DNA of 64,000 nt. Origin: Parasulfuritortus sp049322515 (GTDB lineage: Bacteria > Pseudomonadota > Gammaproteobacteria > Burkholderiales > Thiobacillaceae). The stretch covers positions 1-64,000 of the forward strand of contig JBMOQW010000016.1 in NCBI GenBank assembly GCA_049322515.1, read 5' to 3'. Each line of letters begins with the position of its first letter. Position 1 is the first letter of the stretch. A program made the translations under genes and the position numbers. A model generated the notes under the pieces. The model was not told where the DNA came from, ran no database searches, and worked only from the letters and a program-made list of their open reading frames with translations. Of this stretch, positions 34,957-46,100 are shown one piece after another.

Positions 34957-36321
34957 ATGCAGAACAGGGTGTCCACCGTGTCGGACAAGCGCTTTTCCTA
35001 TACCGATGGCCAGTTGCGCGAGCTGGCCGCGCGTTCCCTCGACCTGGCCCGCCGGGCCGGCGCCACGGCGGCCGAGGTGGAAGTGTCGGAAGGCTTCGGC
35101 CAGAGCGTGAACGTGCGCCGGGCCGAGATCGAGACCATCGAATTCAACAAGGACAAGGGCGTTGGCGTCACGGTTTACCTGGGCCAGCGCCGGGGCCATG
35201 CCTCGACCTCGGATTTTTCCGAGGATGCGCTCGGCCGCACGGTCGAGAAGGCCCTGGCCATCGCGCGCTATACCGCCGAGGATGACTGCGCCGGGCTGGC
35301 CGATGCCGACCTGCTGGCGCGCGAGATCCCCGATCTCGACCTGCATCATCCCTGGGCCGTCGATGTCGAGGCCGCCGCCGAGCTGGCGCGCGCCTGCGAG
35401 GCGGCCGCCCTGGCGGTCGATCCGCGCATCAACAATTCCGAAGGCGCCGGGGTGAGTGTGCAGGAGTCGCAATTCATCTACGCCAACTCCCTCGGTTTCA
35501 TGGGCGGCTATCCGGCCTCCCGTCACAGCGTGTCGTGCGCGGTGATCGCCGAGGATGAACAGGGCGGCATGCAGCGCGACTACTGGTATACGACCGCGCG
35601 CGCGGCAGCCGACCTGGATCCGGTGGACCAGGTCGGTCGCCGGGCCGGCGAACGCACGGTGCGCCGCCTCGATGCACGCAAGCTGGACACCCGGCAATGT
35701 CCGGTGCTGTTCGAGGCGCCGGTGGCCACCGGGTTGATCGCCAGCTTCGTGTCCGCCGTGTCAGGCGGTCATCTCTATCGCAAGTCGAGCTTCCTGCTCG
35801 ACAGCCTGGGCACCCGGGTGTTTCCGGAGTTCTTTCAGTTGCAGGAGCGGCCGTTCATCCGCAAGGGGCTGTCCAGTGCGCCCTTCGATTCAGAGGGCGT
35901 TGCCAGCCAGGACCGCGACGTGGTCAAGGACGGCGTGGTCCAGGGCTATTTCCTGTCCAGCTACAGCGCCCGCAAGCTGGGCATGCAGAGCACCGGCAAT
36001 GCCGGCGGCAACCACAACCTGATCGTGCCCTCGACCGGCGAGTCGTTCGAGGCACTGTTGCGCAAGATGGGTACCGGCCTCCTGGTCACCGAGCTGCTCG
36101 GCCACGGTCTCAACATGGTCACCGGCGATTATTCGCGCGGGGTGGCGGGATTCTGGGTCGAGGACGGGCAGCTGGCCTATCCGGTCGAGGAGATCACCGT
36201 GGCCGGCAACCTGAAGGACATGTTCCTCGGCATCCTGGCGATCGGCACCGACATCGAGGTGCGCGGCTCGCGCCAGGTCGGCTCGATCCTGGTCGACCGG
36301 ATGACCGTGGCGGGCCACTGA
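34957..36321 (+). CDS. pmbA: Metalloprotease-like PmbA/TldE
   Basis: A 454-residue protein of the TldD/PmbA family. TldE (PmbA) is the partner that lacks the catalytic HExxxH and works with TldD in peptide maturation. Matching segments are GFGQSVNVRRAEIETIEFNK in parts, NNSEGAGVSVQESQF, and a C-terminal STGNAGGNHNL followed by TELLGHGLNMVTGDYSRG. Start could be the ATG at 34957 or a downstream GTG at 34978. Its stop abuts the TRAP small subunit start. Confidence 0.93.
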   Translation: MQNRVSTVSDKRFSYTDGQLRELAARSLDLARRAGATAAEVEVSEGFGQSVNVRRAEIETIEFNKDKGVGVTVYLGQRRGHASTSDFSEDALGRTVEKALAIARYTAEDDCAGLADADLLAREIPDLDLHHPWAVDVEAAAELARACEAAALAVDPRINNSEGAGVSVQESQFIYANSLGFMGGYPASRHSVSCAVIAEDEQGGMQRDYWYTTARAAADLDPVDQVGRRAGERTVRRLDARKLDTRQCPVLFEAPVATGLIASFVSAVSGGHLYRKSSFLLDSLGTRVFPEFFQLQERPFIRKGLSSAPFDSEGVASQDRDVVKDGVVQGYFLSSYSARKLGMQSTGNAGGNHNLIVPSTGESFEALLRKMGTGLLVTELLGHGLNMVTGDYSRGVAGFWVEDGQLAYPVEEITVAGNLKDMFLGILAIGTDIEVRGSRQVGSILVDRMTVAGH

Positions 36322-36860
36322 TGCACGCCCTGCTGGCCATCGCGCGCGGCATCGATGCCGTCAATGAGCGCGTCGGCCGGGCCGTGATCTGGCTGGTCCT
36401 GGTCGCGGTGGTCGTGTCGTCCGGCAATGCCCTGTTCCGCTACGGCCTGAACATGAGCTCGAACGCCTGGCTGGAAATCCAGTGGTATTTGTTCGCCCTG
36501 ATCTTCCTGTTCGGCGCCGGCTACACCCTGAAGCACAACGGCCATGTCCGCATCGATGTCCTGTACGGCCGCTTCTCGCCACGCACGCGGGCCTGGATCG
36601 ACCTGGTCGGCGGGCTCCTGTTCCTGTTGCCGGTCGCGGCCCTGATGGCCTGGCTGGGCTGGGCCGGATTCGCCGAATCCTATGCCATCGGCGAGACCTC
36701 GCCCGATGCCGGCGGCCTGAGCCGCTGGCCGATCAAGCTGGCGATCCCGCTCGGCTTCGCCCTGCTGGCCTTGCAGGGCCTGGCCGAGAGCCTGAAGCGG
36801 ATCGCCTTCCTGGCCGGCCAGGGACCGCTGGTGGAGGAAGCCGCGGAGGAGACGGTATGA
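36321..36860 (+). CDS. dctQ: TRAP transporter small membrane subunit
   Basis: A 179-residue DctQ-type protein with four helices and the family motif SSNAWLEIQWYLFALIFLFG in its second segment, then KHNGHVRIDVLYGRFSPR. It pairs with the large subunit. The start shares a base with the pmbA stop and the stop overlaps the next gene by ATGA. The solute-binding partner is not adjacent; a DctP-like gene lies 1.5 kb downstream on the opposite strand. Confidence 0.92.
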   Translation: MHALLAIARGIDAVNERVGRAVIWLVLVAVVVSSGNALFRYGLNMSSNAWLEIQWYLFALIFLFGAGYTLKHNGHVRIDVLYGRFSPRTRAWIDLVGGLLFLLPVAALMAWLGWAGFAESYAIGETSPDAGGLSRWPIKLAIPLGFALLALQGLAESLKRIAFLAGQGPLVEEAAEETV

Positions 36861-38209
36861 GCTTCGAGCTCATGGCGCCCTTGATGTTCGTCGGCCTGGT
36901 GGCCTTTCTCCTGATCGGCTATCCGGTTGCCTTTGCCCTGGCCGCGAACGGCCTGCTGTTCGCATTCATCGGCATCCAGGCAGGCTTCTTCGAATTTTCC
37001 CTGTTGCAGGCGTTGCCCGAGCGGGTGTTCGGCATCATGGCCAATCCGACCCTGCTGGCGATCCCGTTCTTCACCTTCATGGGCCTGATCCTTGAGCGCA
37101 GCGGCATGGCCGAGGATCTGCTCGACACCATGGGCCAACTGTTCGGCTCGATACGCGGCGGTCTTGCCTACTCGGTGATCTTCGTCGGCGCCCTGCTGGC
37201 GGCGACCACCGGGGTGGTCGCCGCGTCGGTGATCGCCATGGGCCTGATCAGCCTGCCGATCATGCTCCGCTACGGCTACGACAAGCGCCTGGCCTCGGGC
37301 GTGATCGCCGCCTCGGGCACCCTGGCGCAGATCATCCCGCCGTCCCTGGTGCTGATCGTGCTGGCCGACCAGCTGGGCATCTCGGTGGGCGATCTGTATC
37401 GCGGCGCGCTGGCGCCCAGCCTGATGCTGGCCGGGTTCTATGCGCTGTTCGTGCTGACCCTCACCTTGTTCCGGCCCGAGGCGGCGCCGGCCCTGCCGGC
37501 CGAGGCGCGCGTCCTGCACGGCGCGCCGCTGGCCCGCCGGGTCGCGGCCACCATGGTGCCGCCCCTGGCCCTGATCTTCCTGGTGCTGGGCACCATCTTC
37601 CTGGGCATCGCCACCCCCACCGAGGGCGGCGCCATGGGCGCCACCGGCGCGCTCCTGCTGGCCTGGGCCAAGCGACGCCTGAACCTGGACCTGCTGCGCC
37701 AGGCCATGGATTCCACCACCCGGCTGACCAGCTTCGTGATCTTCATCCTGATCGGCTCGACGGTGTTTTCCCTGGTGTTCCGGGGCGTCGATGGCGACCT
37801 CTGGGTGGAGGGGCTGCTCACTTCATTACCGGGGGGCGTGCTCGGCTTCCTGCTGGCGGTCAACCTGCTGGTATTCGTGCTCGCCTTCTTCCTGGATTTC
37901 TTCGAGATCGCCTTCATCATCGTGCCGTTGCTGGCGCCGGTGGCCCAGAAGCTGGGTATCGACCTGGTCTGGTTCGGCGTCCTGCTCGGTCTCAACATGC
38001 AGACGTCGTTCATGCATCCGCCCTTCGGCTTCGCCCTGTTCTACCTGCGCAGCGTGGCGCCAGCCGAGGTGCGCACCAGCCAGATCTACTGGGGCGCGAT
38101 CCCCTTCGTGCTGATCCAGTTGCTGATGGTGGCCCTGGTGCTGGCTTTCCCCGGACTGGTGATGACGGGAACCGATCCGGTGGGGTCGGGTCATCCCTTG
38201 GGTTTTTGA
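36857..38209 (+). CDS. dctM: TRAP transporter large membrane subunit
   Basis: A 450-residue DctM-type permease with about 12 helices. Conserved blocks: GYPVAFALAANGLLFAFIG near the start, NPTLLAIPFFTFMGLILERSG in parts, AASGTLAQIIPPSLVLIVL, GIATPTEGGAMGATGA and, near the end, MQTSFMHPPFGFALFYLR. It drives uptake with a sodium or proton gradient. The solute-binding protein in this neighbourhood resembles 2-oxo-acid binders, so a keto-acid substrate is possible. Confidence 0.93.
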   Translation: MSFELMAPLMFVGLVAFLLIGYPVAFALAANGLLFAFIGIQAGFFEFSLLQALPERVFGIMANPTLLAIPFFTFMGLILERSGMAEDLLDTMGQLFGSIRGGLAYSVIFVGALLAATTGVVAASVIAMGLISLPIMLRYGYDKRLASGVIAASGTLAQIIPPSLVLIVLADQLGISVGDLYRGALAPSLMLAGFYALFVLTLTLFRPEAAPALPAEARVLHGAPLARRVAATMVPPLALIFLVLGTIFLGIATPTEGGAMGATGALLLAWAKRRLNLDLLRQAMDSTTRLTSFVIFILIGSTVFSLVFRGVDGDLWVEGLLTSLPGGVLGFLLAVNLLVFVLAFFLDFFEIAFIIVPLLAPVAQKLGIDLVWFGVLLGLNMQTSFMHPPFGFALFYLRSVAPAEVRTSQIYWGAIPFVLIQLLMVALVLAFPGLVMTGTDPVGSGHPLGF

Positions 38210-38320
38210 GATACAGACCTTAGGGTCTACAGTGGTATGTGTTAACGATTGCTTGATTTTCAACAGATTCCAGGGCGACTATCGGGGTCGCTGGCTGAAT
38301 ACGCTCTTCCGGAGAAACTG

Positions 38321-38992
38321 ATGCAAAAACTGACCTATGCCTTGATTGTCGCGGCCTTCGCGACGACCGGCTGCGCGACCAAAGACTATGTCCATGAATA
38401 CGTGGGCGGTGAGATGGCCCCTGTGAAGAAACGGGTCGATGCCGTCGAGGGCCGCACCAAGGCCCACGAGGCCGGTCTGGAAACCCTGAATCGCCGCGCC
38501 GACGGCACCGAGGCCGCGCTCAAGGCCCAGGGTGAACAGATCACGGCGCAAGGCGCGCGCATCGATGCGGCCAGCCAGACCGCCGAGGAAGCCTTGAACC
38601 GGGCCAAGCTGGCCGGCAAGCTGGCCGAGGGCAAACTGATGTACGAAGTAGTGATGTCCGACGACAGCCTGCAATTCGCCCTGGAGGGCGCCGAATTGTC
38701 CAAGGCTGCGCAAGCCCAGCTGGATGCCTTTGCCGACAAGCTGAAGTCGGAGAACCGCAACGTCTTCGTCGAGATCCAGGGGCACACCGACAGCACCGGT
38801 GATGCGGCCTACAACCTCAAGCTGTCCGCCGATCGGGCCGAGATGGTGAAGCGCTACCTGAACATGAAGGGCGGAATCCCGCTGCACCGGATGTCGACCA
38901 TCGGCTACGGCGAAACCGCCCCGCTGGTCGACAACAAGACCCGCGCCAACCGCGCCAAGAACCGCCGCGTGGTCCTGGTCGTCCTGCACTGA
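38321..38992 (+). CDS. OmpA-family outer-membrane lipoprotein
   Basis: A 223-residue lipoprotein with a signal peptide and lipobox ATTGC. A coiled-coil-like stretch follows (about residues 35-105, rich in Ala/Glu/Lys). The C-terminal OmpA domain (about 120-223) has the peptidoglycan-binding motif IQGHTDSTGDAAYNLKLSADRAEMVKRYL, cut here to HTDSTGDAAYN and SADRAEMVKRYL, and ends RAKNRRVVLVV. The ATG at 38321 follows GGAGAAACTG. It likely anchors the outer membrane to the cell wall. Confidence 0.92.
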   Translation: MQKLTYALIVAAFATTGCATKDYVHEYVGGEMAPVKKRVDAVEGRTKAHEAGLETLNRRADGTEAALKAQGEQITAQGARIDAASQTAEEALNRAKLAGKLAEGKLMYEVVMSDDSLQFALEGAELSKAAQAQLDAFADKLKSENRNVFVEIQGHTDSTGDAAYNLKLSADRAEMVKRYLNMKGGIPLHRMSTIGYGETAPLVDNKTRANRAKNRRVVLVVLH

Positions 38993-39009
38993 GCTTTTTC
39001 ATCCCCGTG

Positions 39010-39043
39010 GCCCCTGCCCAGTCGGACAGGGGCTTCTTTTTTA
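39010..39043 (+). terminator. Terminator after the OmpA-family gene
   Basis: GCCCCTG (39010-39016) pairs with CAGGGGC (39027-39033), and a T-rich run TTCTTTTTTA follows. A typical rho-independent terminator between the OmpA lipoprotein and the FKBP gene. Confidence 0.85.
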
Positions 39044-39056
39044 TCTGGAGGCCGTC

Positions 39057-39389
39057 ATGGCAAGCAATGAACTGATCATCGAGGACATCACCGTGGGCGA
39101 GGGCGACGAAGCCCAGGGCGGACGCGTGGTGTCGGTGCACTACACCGGCTGGTTGGAGAACGGCAGCAAGTTCGATTCCAGCAAGGACCGCAACGAGCCG
39201 TTCGAATTTCCGCTCGGCCGTGGCTATGTCATCGCCGGCTGGGACCAGGGTTTTGCCGGCATGAAGGTGGGCGGCACCCGCAAGCTGACCATTCCGCCGC
39301 ACATGGGCTATGGCGAGCGGGGCGCCGGCGGCGTGATTCCGCCCAACGCCACCCTGATCTTCGAAGTCGAGCTGCTCGCGGTCCGCTGA
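39057..39389 (+). CDS. FKBP-type peptidyl-prolyl isomerase
   Basis: A 110-residue single-domain FKBP. It shows VVSVHYTGWLENGSKFDSS, then FPLGRGYVIAGWDQG, GTRKLTIPPHMGYG and VIPPNATLIFEVELL, the complete FKBP core with the aromatic pocket residues. No signal peptide, so cytoplasmic. The ATG follows TCTGGAGGCCGTC with a good ribosome-binding site. Confidence 0.95.
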   Translation: MASNELIIEDITVGEGDEAQGGRVVSVHYTGWLENGSKFDSSKDRNEPFEFPLGRGYVIAGWDQGFAGMKVGGTRKLTIPPHMGYGERGAGGVIPPNATLIFEVELLAVR

Positions 39390-39404
39390 ATCGACCGCAG
39401 GCGG

Positions 39405-39719
39405 TCAGCGCGCGGCCAGCCAGGCCGCCAGCTGATCGATCTCCGGTTCGCTCAGCGCTTGCGCGAACGGGCGCATGGTGTCGCTCATGTTCGCGCTTTT
39501 GTGGCCGGATTTGTATTGCCGCAGCAGGCTGGCCAATTCCGCTGCCGGTCGTCCGGCCAGCTTCGGGAAGCGGCCCTGGCCGGCCCCCTCGGGACCATGG
39601 CAATCCTGGCACACGCTGCGGTATTTGACCGCGCCAGGGTTCGTGGCCTCGGGCTCCGAGACCGGACCGCCGCAGGCCGCCAGGCCGGCCAGGCTCGACA
39701 GCAAGATCAAGTGTCGCAT
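39405..39719 (-). CDS. Class I cytochrome c lipoprotein
   Basis: A 104-residue protein with a signal peptide and lipobox LAACG, then one haem-binding motif CQDCH and the distal methionine in the SANMSDTM region. It is a small monohaem electron carrier anchored to a membrane. It begins 2 bases after the stop of the TRAP solute-binding protein, so the two are co-transcribed. The reason for that pairing is not clear. The ATG at 39719 gives a proper signal peptide; the longer frame upstream does not. Confidence 0.88.
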   Translation of the reverse strand: MRHLILLSSLAGLAACGGPVSEPEATNPGAVKYRSVCQDCHGPEGAGQGRFPKLAGRPAAELASLLRQYKSGHKSANMSDTMRPFAQALSEPEIDQLAAWLAAR

Positions 39720-39721
39720 GG

Positions 39722-40816
<1,095 letters not shown>

Positions 40817-40846
40817 GGTGTGTGTCCCCAGAAAAGATGGGGCGGA

Positions 40847-41539
40847 TTATACGCGGGTGAAGATCAGGTCCCAGACGCCATGGCCCAGGCGCAGACCGCG
40901 TTTCTCGAACTTGGTGAGCGGACGGTAGGCGGGACGGGGCGCGTAGGCCTCGGTCGTGTTCTTGAGCGCGGGTTCGCCGGACAGGACCGCCAGCATCTGC
41001 ACCGCGTAGTCCTCCCAGTCGGTGGCCAGGTGCAGGTAACCGCCGGGTTTCAGCTTGGCGGCCAGCTTGGCGACCAGGCCGGGCTGGACCAGGCGCCGCT
41101 TGTGGTGGCGCTTCTTGGGCCAGGGGTCGGGAAAGAACACGTGGATGCCGTCGAGCGCGCCGTCCGCGATCATGTGGTCGAGCACCTCGACGGCATCGTG
41201 CTTGATGATGCGCAGGTTGCTCAGCTGGCCTTCGCCGATCCGTTTCAGCAGGGCGCCGACACCGGGGGTGTGTACTTCCACGCCGAGATAGTCGGTCTCC
41301 GGCTGGCTGGCGGCGATGGTGGCGGTGCTGTCACCCATGCCGAAGCCGATCTCCAGCACCTTGGGCGCGGCCCGGCCGAACGCGGCATCGAGGTCCAGGG
41401 GCGCCGGCGCGTAGGGAATCAGGAAGCGGGGACCATAGTCGGCCAGGGCGCGCGCCTGGCCGGTGCCCATCCGGCCGGCGCGCAGCACGAAGCTGCGCAC
41501 GCCTCGCGGCGGGGCGGCTTCCGTCTTGTCGTCGCGCAT
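40847..41539 (-). CDS. trmB: tRNA (guanine-N7)-methyltransferase
   Basis: A 230-residue SAM-dependent enzyme that makes m7G46 in tRNA. Markers: VLEIGFGMGDSTATIA (SAM site), VEVHTPGVGALLKRI, FFPDPWPKKRHHKRRLV (the TrmB signature), and a C-terminal YRPLTKFEKRGLRLGHGVWDL cut into parts. The ATG at 41539 overlaps the thiG stop as TGATG. The frame upstream of it is antisense-like and is rejected. Confidence 0.95.
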   Translation of the reverse strand: MRDDKTEAAPPRGVRSFVLRAGRMGTGQARALADYGPRFLIPYAPAPLDLDAAFGRAAPKVLEIGFGMGDSTATIAASQPETDYLGVEVHTPGVGALLKRIGEGQLSNLRIIKHDAVEVLDHMIADGALDGIHVFFPDPWPKKRHHKRRLVQPGLVAKLAAKLKPGGYLHLATDWEDYAVQMLAVLSGEPALKNTTEAYAPRPAYRPLTKFEKRGLRLGHGVWDLIFTRV

Positions 41540-42321
41540 CAGCGGCCGATGATCCCGGTGGTCGGCGAGGACGGGCTGGCCTGGTACACCTTCTTCGCCA
41601 TGCGGCCGGCCAGGAAGGCCTCGCGGCCGGCCTCGACCGCCTTCTTCATGGCGCTCGCCATCAGCACCGGGTTCTGCGCCCCGGCGATGGCGGTGTTCAT
41701 CAGCACCGCGTCGCAACCCAGTTCCATGGCGATGGCGGCGTCCGAGGCGGTGCCGACCCCGGCATCGACCACCACCGGCACCGAAATGCGGTCGATGATG
41801 ATCTGCAGGTTCCACGGGTTCAGGATGCCCATGCCGGAGCCGATCAGGGAGGCCAGCGGCATGATCGCGACGCAGCCGAGGTCTTCCAGCTGCTTGGCGA
41901 TGATCGGGTCGTCCGAGGTGTAGACCATCACCTTGAAGCCGTCCTTGACCAGGATCTCGGCGGCCTTGAGGGTCTCGACCACGTTGGGATACAGGCTCTG
42001 CGGGTCGCCCAGGACTTCCAGCTTGACCAGGTCATGGCCATCGAGCAACTCGCGCGCCAGGCGCAGGGTGCGGATGGCGTCGTCGGCGGTGTAGCAGCCG
42101 GCGGTGTTGGGCAGGTAGGTGTACTTCGACGGGGGCACTGCGTCGAGCAGGCTGGGCTGGTTCGGGTCCTGGCCGATGTTGGTGCGCCGGATCGCCACCG
42201 TGACGATCTCGGCGCCCGAGGCCTCGATGGCCTGGCGGGTCTGCTCGAAATCCTTGTACTTGCCGGTGCCGACCAGCAAACGGGAGGAATAGGTCTTGCC
42301 TGCGATGACGAGGGAGTCCAT
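41539..42321 (-). CDS. thiG: Thiazole synthase
   Basis: A 260-residue TIM-barrel enzyme of thiamine biosynthesis that forms the thiazole ring from deoxyxylulose phosphate, dehydroglycine and ThiS-thiocarboxylate. Motifs: RLLVGTGKYKD, the active-site lysine in LVKLEVLGD, PLASLIGSGMGI, and PVVVDAGVGTASDAA. Preceded by thiS, followed by trmB with an overlap. The ATG at 42321 removes an N-terminal extension that overlaps thiS. Confidence 0.97.
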   Translation of the reverse strand: MDSLVIAGKTYSSRLLVGTGKYKDFEQTRQAIEASGAEIVTVAIRRTNIGQDPNQPSLLDAVPPSKYTYLPNTAGCYTADDAIRTLRLARELLDGHDLVKLEVLGDPQSLYPNVVETLKAAEILVKDGFKVMVYTSDDPIIAKQLEDLGCVAIMPLASLIGSGMGILNPWNLQIIIDRISVPVVVDAGVGTASDAAIAMELGCDAVLMNTAIAGAQNPVLMASAMKKAVEAGREAFLAGRMAKKVYQASPSSPTTGIIGR

Positions 42322-42346
42322 GGTCTGCGAGAGTAAGAGGTGAGGT

Positions 42347-42550
42347 TCAGCCGCCGCCGACGGCGACGACGATTTCCAGTGCGTCGCCCGACTTGAGGGC
42401 GGTGCTGGCATGCTGGCTTTTGGGGACGATTTCGCCGTTGAGTTCGACTGCCAGGCGCTTGCCGGTGAGTTCGAGCTGGTCGAGCAATCCTGAAACAGCC
42501 AAGGGCGCGTCAAACCGGCGGATTTCGCCGTTGACGGTAATCTCTATCAT
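42347..42550 (-). CDS. thiS: Sulfur carrier protein ThiS
   Basis: A 67-residue ubiquitin-like sulfur carrier ending in the required Gly-Gly (VVAVGGG). It begins MIEITVNGE, as expected. It supplies sulfur to ThiG, encoded 25 bases downstream. The ATG at 42550 is preferred over an in-frame start at 42574. Confidence 0.95.
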   Translation of the reverse strand: MIEITVNGEIRRFDAPLAVSGLLDQLELTGKRLAVELNGEIVPKSQHASTALKSGDALEIVVAVGGG

Positions 42551-42595
42551 TGGAGGGCCCAAATCCAGTAACATTCGGGTCCGCTAGCTTATCAC

Positions 42596-42669
42596 GCGGG
42601 TGTAGTTCAATGGTAGAACGGCAGCTTCCCAAGCTGCATACGTGGGTTCGATTCCCATCACCCGCTCCA
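42596..42669 (+). tRNA. tRNA-Gly (anticodon CCC)
   Basis: A cloverleaf can be drawn: acceptor GCGGGTG / CACCCGC, D-arm GTTC..GAAC, anticodon stem GCAGC / GCTGC with loop TTCCCAA (anticodon CCC), and T-loop TTCGATT. CCA is encoded at 42667-42669. Confidence 0.95.
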
Positions 42670-42677
42670 GACACAAC

Positions 42678-42706
42678 GGGGCTGTCCGGTTTGGCCGGAC
42701 AGCCCC
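42678..42706. terminator. Strong hairpin between tRNA-Gly and a coiled-coil gene
   Basis: GGGGCTGTCCGG and CCGGACAGCCCC form a perfect 12-bp stem with a 5-base loop. It lies 9 bases after the tRNA and just past the end of the convergent gene, so it can serve both directions. No T-run is present. Confidence 0.6.
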
Positions 42707-42722
42707 GCATCGAGCCCGTCGA

Positions 42723-43013
42723 TTACTTCTGGAAATGCGAGGTGGCCTTGTCGAAGGCTTCGCGCATCGCGGCCCAGGCACTTTCCGCGCCCGCCGCCAG
42801 ATCTTTCCAGGCTTCTTCGCTGCTGGCCTGGATTTCCTTCAGTTTCTCGGTGGCTTCCTCGCGCTTCTGGCGCAAGGTTTCGAGTTGCATTTCGTAGTCG
42901 ATGCGCAGGTCGGTCTGGGCGACGCGCGCCTTGGCTTCCCACTTGCCGATCTCGGTGTTCCAGTGGTCGAGGTTTTGCTTCAGTTGCTCGACGTATTCGT
43001 TGCGTGTGGTCAT
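42723..43013 (-). CDS. Small coiled-coil protein
   Basis: A 96-residue, highly charged helical protein. Almost the whole length (residues 3-85) is a heptad-like coiled coil rich in Glu, Lys, Gln and Ala, with no signal peptide or membrane helix. Related small coiled-coil proteins are common in betaproteobacteria but have no known function. The ATG at 43013 is the natural start; the longer frame is not supported. Confidence 0.7.
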   Translation of the reverse strand: MTTRNEYVEQLKQNLDHWNTEIGKWEAKARVAQTDLRIDYEMQLETLRQKREEATEKLKEIQASSEEAWKDLAAGAESAWAAMREAFDKATSHFQK

Positions 43014-43185
43014 GTCAGGCTCCCGGTGATTGGAATCAATCGGCACCCCGCGTGGGACGCCGGCCTGTTATCAGCATACGCCAAGCATTTGACAATTTCC
43101 CGCCCATGGTCCGGATGCCGAGGCTTGGATCGGTGTTGGGCGGGGATTCTTGACAGGCCGGGCGCTTGTCACGGATGGTTCGGCC

Positions 43186-46100
43186 ATGAGCCTGCCTTCC
43201 CCCCAGTCTGCCCACGATGCCCCGCAGCGCGTGGTGCAGGTGCGCCGCGACTACAACGCCTGGGTCGCCAACGAGACCCTGGAAGACTATGCCCTGCGTT
43301 TCACGCCGCGCACCTGGCGCAAGTGGAGCGAGGGCCGGGTGGCCAACACCGCGTTCGGCGCGGCGGCCTTCCTGGTTCTGGAGGCGGTGGGCGCCACCCT
43401 GCTGGTCAACCATGGCTTCATCAACGCCTTCTTCGCCATCCTGGCCACCGGGCTGATCATCTTCCTGGCCGGCCTGCCGATCAGCGTCTACGCCGCCCGA
43501 TACGGCCTCGACATGGACCTGCTCACGCGCGGCGCCGGCTTCGGCTATTTGGGCTCGACCCTCACCTCGCTGATCTATGCCTCGTTCACCTTCATCTTCT
43601 TCGCCCTCGAAGCGGCGATCATGGCCTATGCCCTGGAGCTGGCCTTCGACATCCCGCCGGCCTGGGGCTATCTGATCTGCGCCCTGGTGGTGATTCCCCT
43701 GGTCACCCACGGCGTCACCACCATCAGCCGGCTCCAGGCGATCACCCAGCCGGTCTGGCTGGTGATGCTGGTGCTGCCTTTCATTTTCCTCCTGACCGAG
43801 GAACCGGACGCGTTCACCGGCATCGTCGGCTATGCCGGGCACGGCAGCGCCGGATTCGACATCGCCTTGTTCGGGGCCGCCATGGCGGTCGGCCTGGCGC
43901 TCATCACCCAGATGGGCGAACAGGCCGACTACCTGCGCTTCATGCCCGAATACAGCCCGGGCAACCGGCGCCGCTGGTGGACCGGGGTGCTGGTGGGCGG
44001 CCCGGGCTGGGTCCTGCCGGGCGTGGTCAAGATGCTGGCCGGCGCGCTCCTGGCCTGGCTGGCGATCAGCCATGCGGTGCCGGTCGAGCGCGCCGTCGAT
44101 CCGAACCAGATGTACCTGGTGGCCTGGGAATACGTCTTTCCCCACGCTGGCTGGGCGGTGGCCGCGACGGCGCTGTTCGTGGTGATTTCCCAGCTCAAGA
44201 TCAACGTCACCAACGCCTACGCCGGCTCGCTGGCCTGGTCGAACTTCTTTGCCCGCCTGACCCACAGCCATCCCGGCCGGGTGGTCTGGATGGTGTTCAA
44301 CACCCTGATCGCCCTGATGCTGATGGAGCTCGACCTGTTCCAGGCCCTGGGCCGGGTGCTCGGCCTCTATTCCAATGTCGCGGTGGCCTGGATGATGGCC
44401 GTGGTGGCCGACCTGGTGATCAACAAGCCGCTCGGACTGTCGCCGCCCGGCATCGAGTTCCGCCGCGCTTATCTGTACGACATCAATCCGGTCGGGGTGG
44501 GCGCCATGGGCATCGCCTCGGGGCTCGCCATCGCCGCCTACCTGGGCATGCTGGGTGACCGTATGCAGCCGTTCGCTACTTTCATTGCCCTGGGCGTGCC
44601 GCTGATCACCGCGCCGCTGCTGGCCTGGGCCACGCGCGGCCGCTATTACCTCGCCCGGCCTGCCGAACCCGGGCACGACGATCCCGTCTGCCGGGTCTGC
44701 GGGAATGCCTACGAAGCCGAGGACCTGGCCACCTGTCCGGCCTACCAGGGGCCGATCTGTTCCCTCTGCTGCTCCCTGGATGCCCGTTGCGACGATCTGT
44801 GCAAGCCACACGCCCGCCTCGGCGAGCAATGGGGCGCGGTCCTGGCCCGCCTGTTGCCGGCCGGCATGCGTCCCTATCTCGAGGCCGGCCTGGGCCAGTA
44901 TCTGCTGCTGATGGCCGGGGTGGTGCCCTTCCTGGCCCTGCTGATCGGTCTGCTCTATGACCAGGAGGCGCTCGCCCTGGCCGAACGCGCCCCCTTGTTG
45001 TTGCCGGCCCTGCGCGATTCCTATCTGCGCGCCTTCGCGGTGTTGCTCCTGGTGTCCGCCGTGGTGGCCTGGTGGCTGGTGTTGACCCACAAGAGCCGCC
45101 AGGTCGCGCAGGAAGAATCCAACCGCCAGACCGAGTTGCTGATGCGCGAGATCGCCTCGCACCGGCGCACCGATGCCCTCCTGCAACAGGCCAAGCAGAG
45201 CGCCGACCAGGCCAACCAGGCCAAGAGCCGCTACATCACGGCGATCAGCCATGAATTGCGCACGCCGCTCAACAGCCTGCTCGGCTACGCGCAAATCCTG
45301 GAAGGCGATGCCGCCATCCCGGACAACCGGCGCCAGGCCGTGGCCGTGATCCGCAAGAGCGGCGAGCACCTGCTGTCGCTGATCGAGGGCACCCTCGACA
45401 TCGCCCGCATCGAGAGCGGCAAGCTGTCGCTCGACGCCAAGCCGCTCGCCTTGCCCGAATTCCTGGCCGAAATCGTCGGCATGATGGAATTCCAGGCCCG
45501 TGCCAAGGGCCTGGCCTTTCATTACGTGCCGCATGGCGAGTTGCCCGGCGTGGTGCGCGCCGATGCCCGCCGGCTGCGCCAGATCCTGATCAACATTCTC
45601 GGCAACGCGGTGAAGTTCACGCCGAGCGGCGCGGTCACCCTGCGCGTGCGGCACCAGAGCGAGATGGCCCATTTCGAGATCGAGGACAGCGGTCCCGGCA
45701 TTTCCGCCGAGGACCAGGCGCGCATCTTCGAGCCGTTCGCGCGCGGCAGCGCGGCGGCGGTGGGCGCCACCGGCGGCACCGGCCTCGGCCTGACCATCGC
45801 GCGCATGCTGACCGACCTGATGGGCGGCGAATTGACCGTCGACAGCGCGCCCGGTCGCGGCAGCCGATTCCGGGTGCGCCTGTTCCTGCCGCAACTGCAC
45901 GGCGCCCAGATCGAGGCGCTGCGCCCGCGCATGAAGCGCATCGGCTATGTCGGCGTGCGCCGGCGCATCCTCATCGTCGACAACGAAGCGGCGGATCGCG
46001 AACTGCTGGTGCAGATCCTGGCCCCGCTCGGCTTCCAGGTCAGCCAGGCGGCCTCCGGGGCGGAGTGCCTGGCCCGGGTGGGCGAGCTGCGGCCGCACCT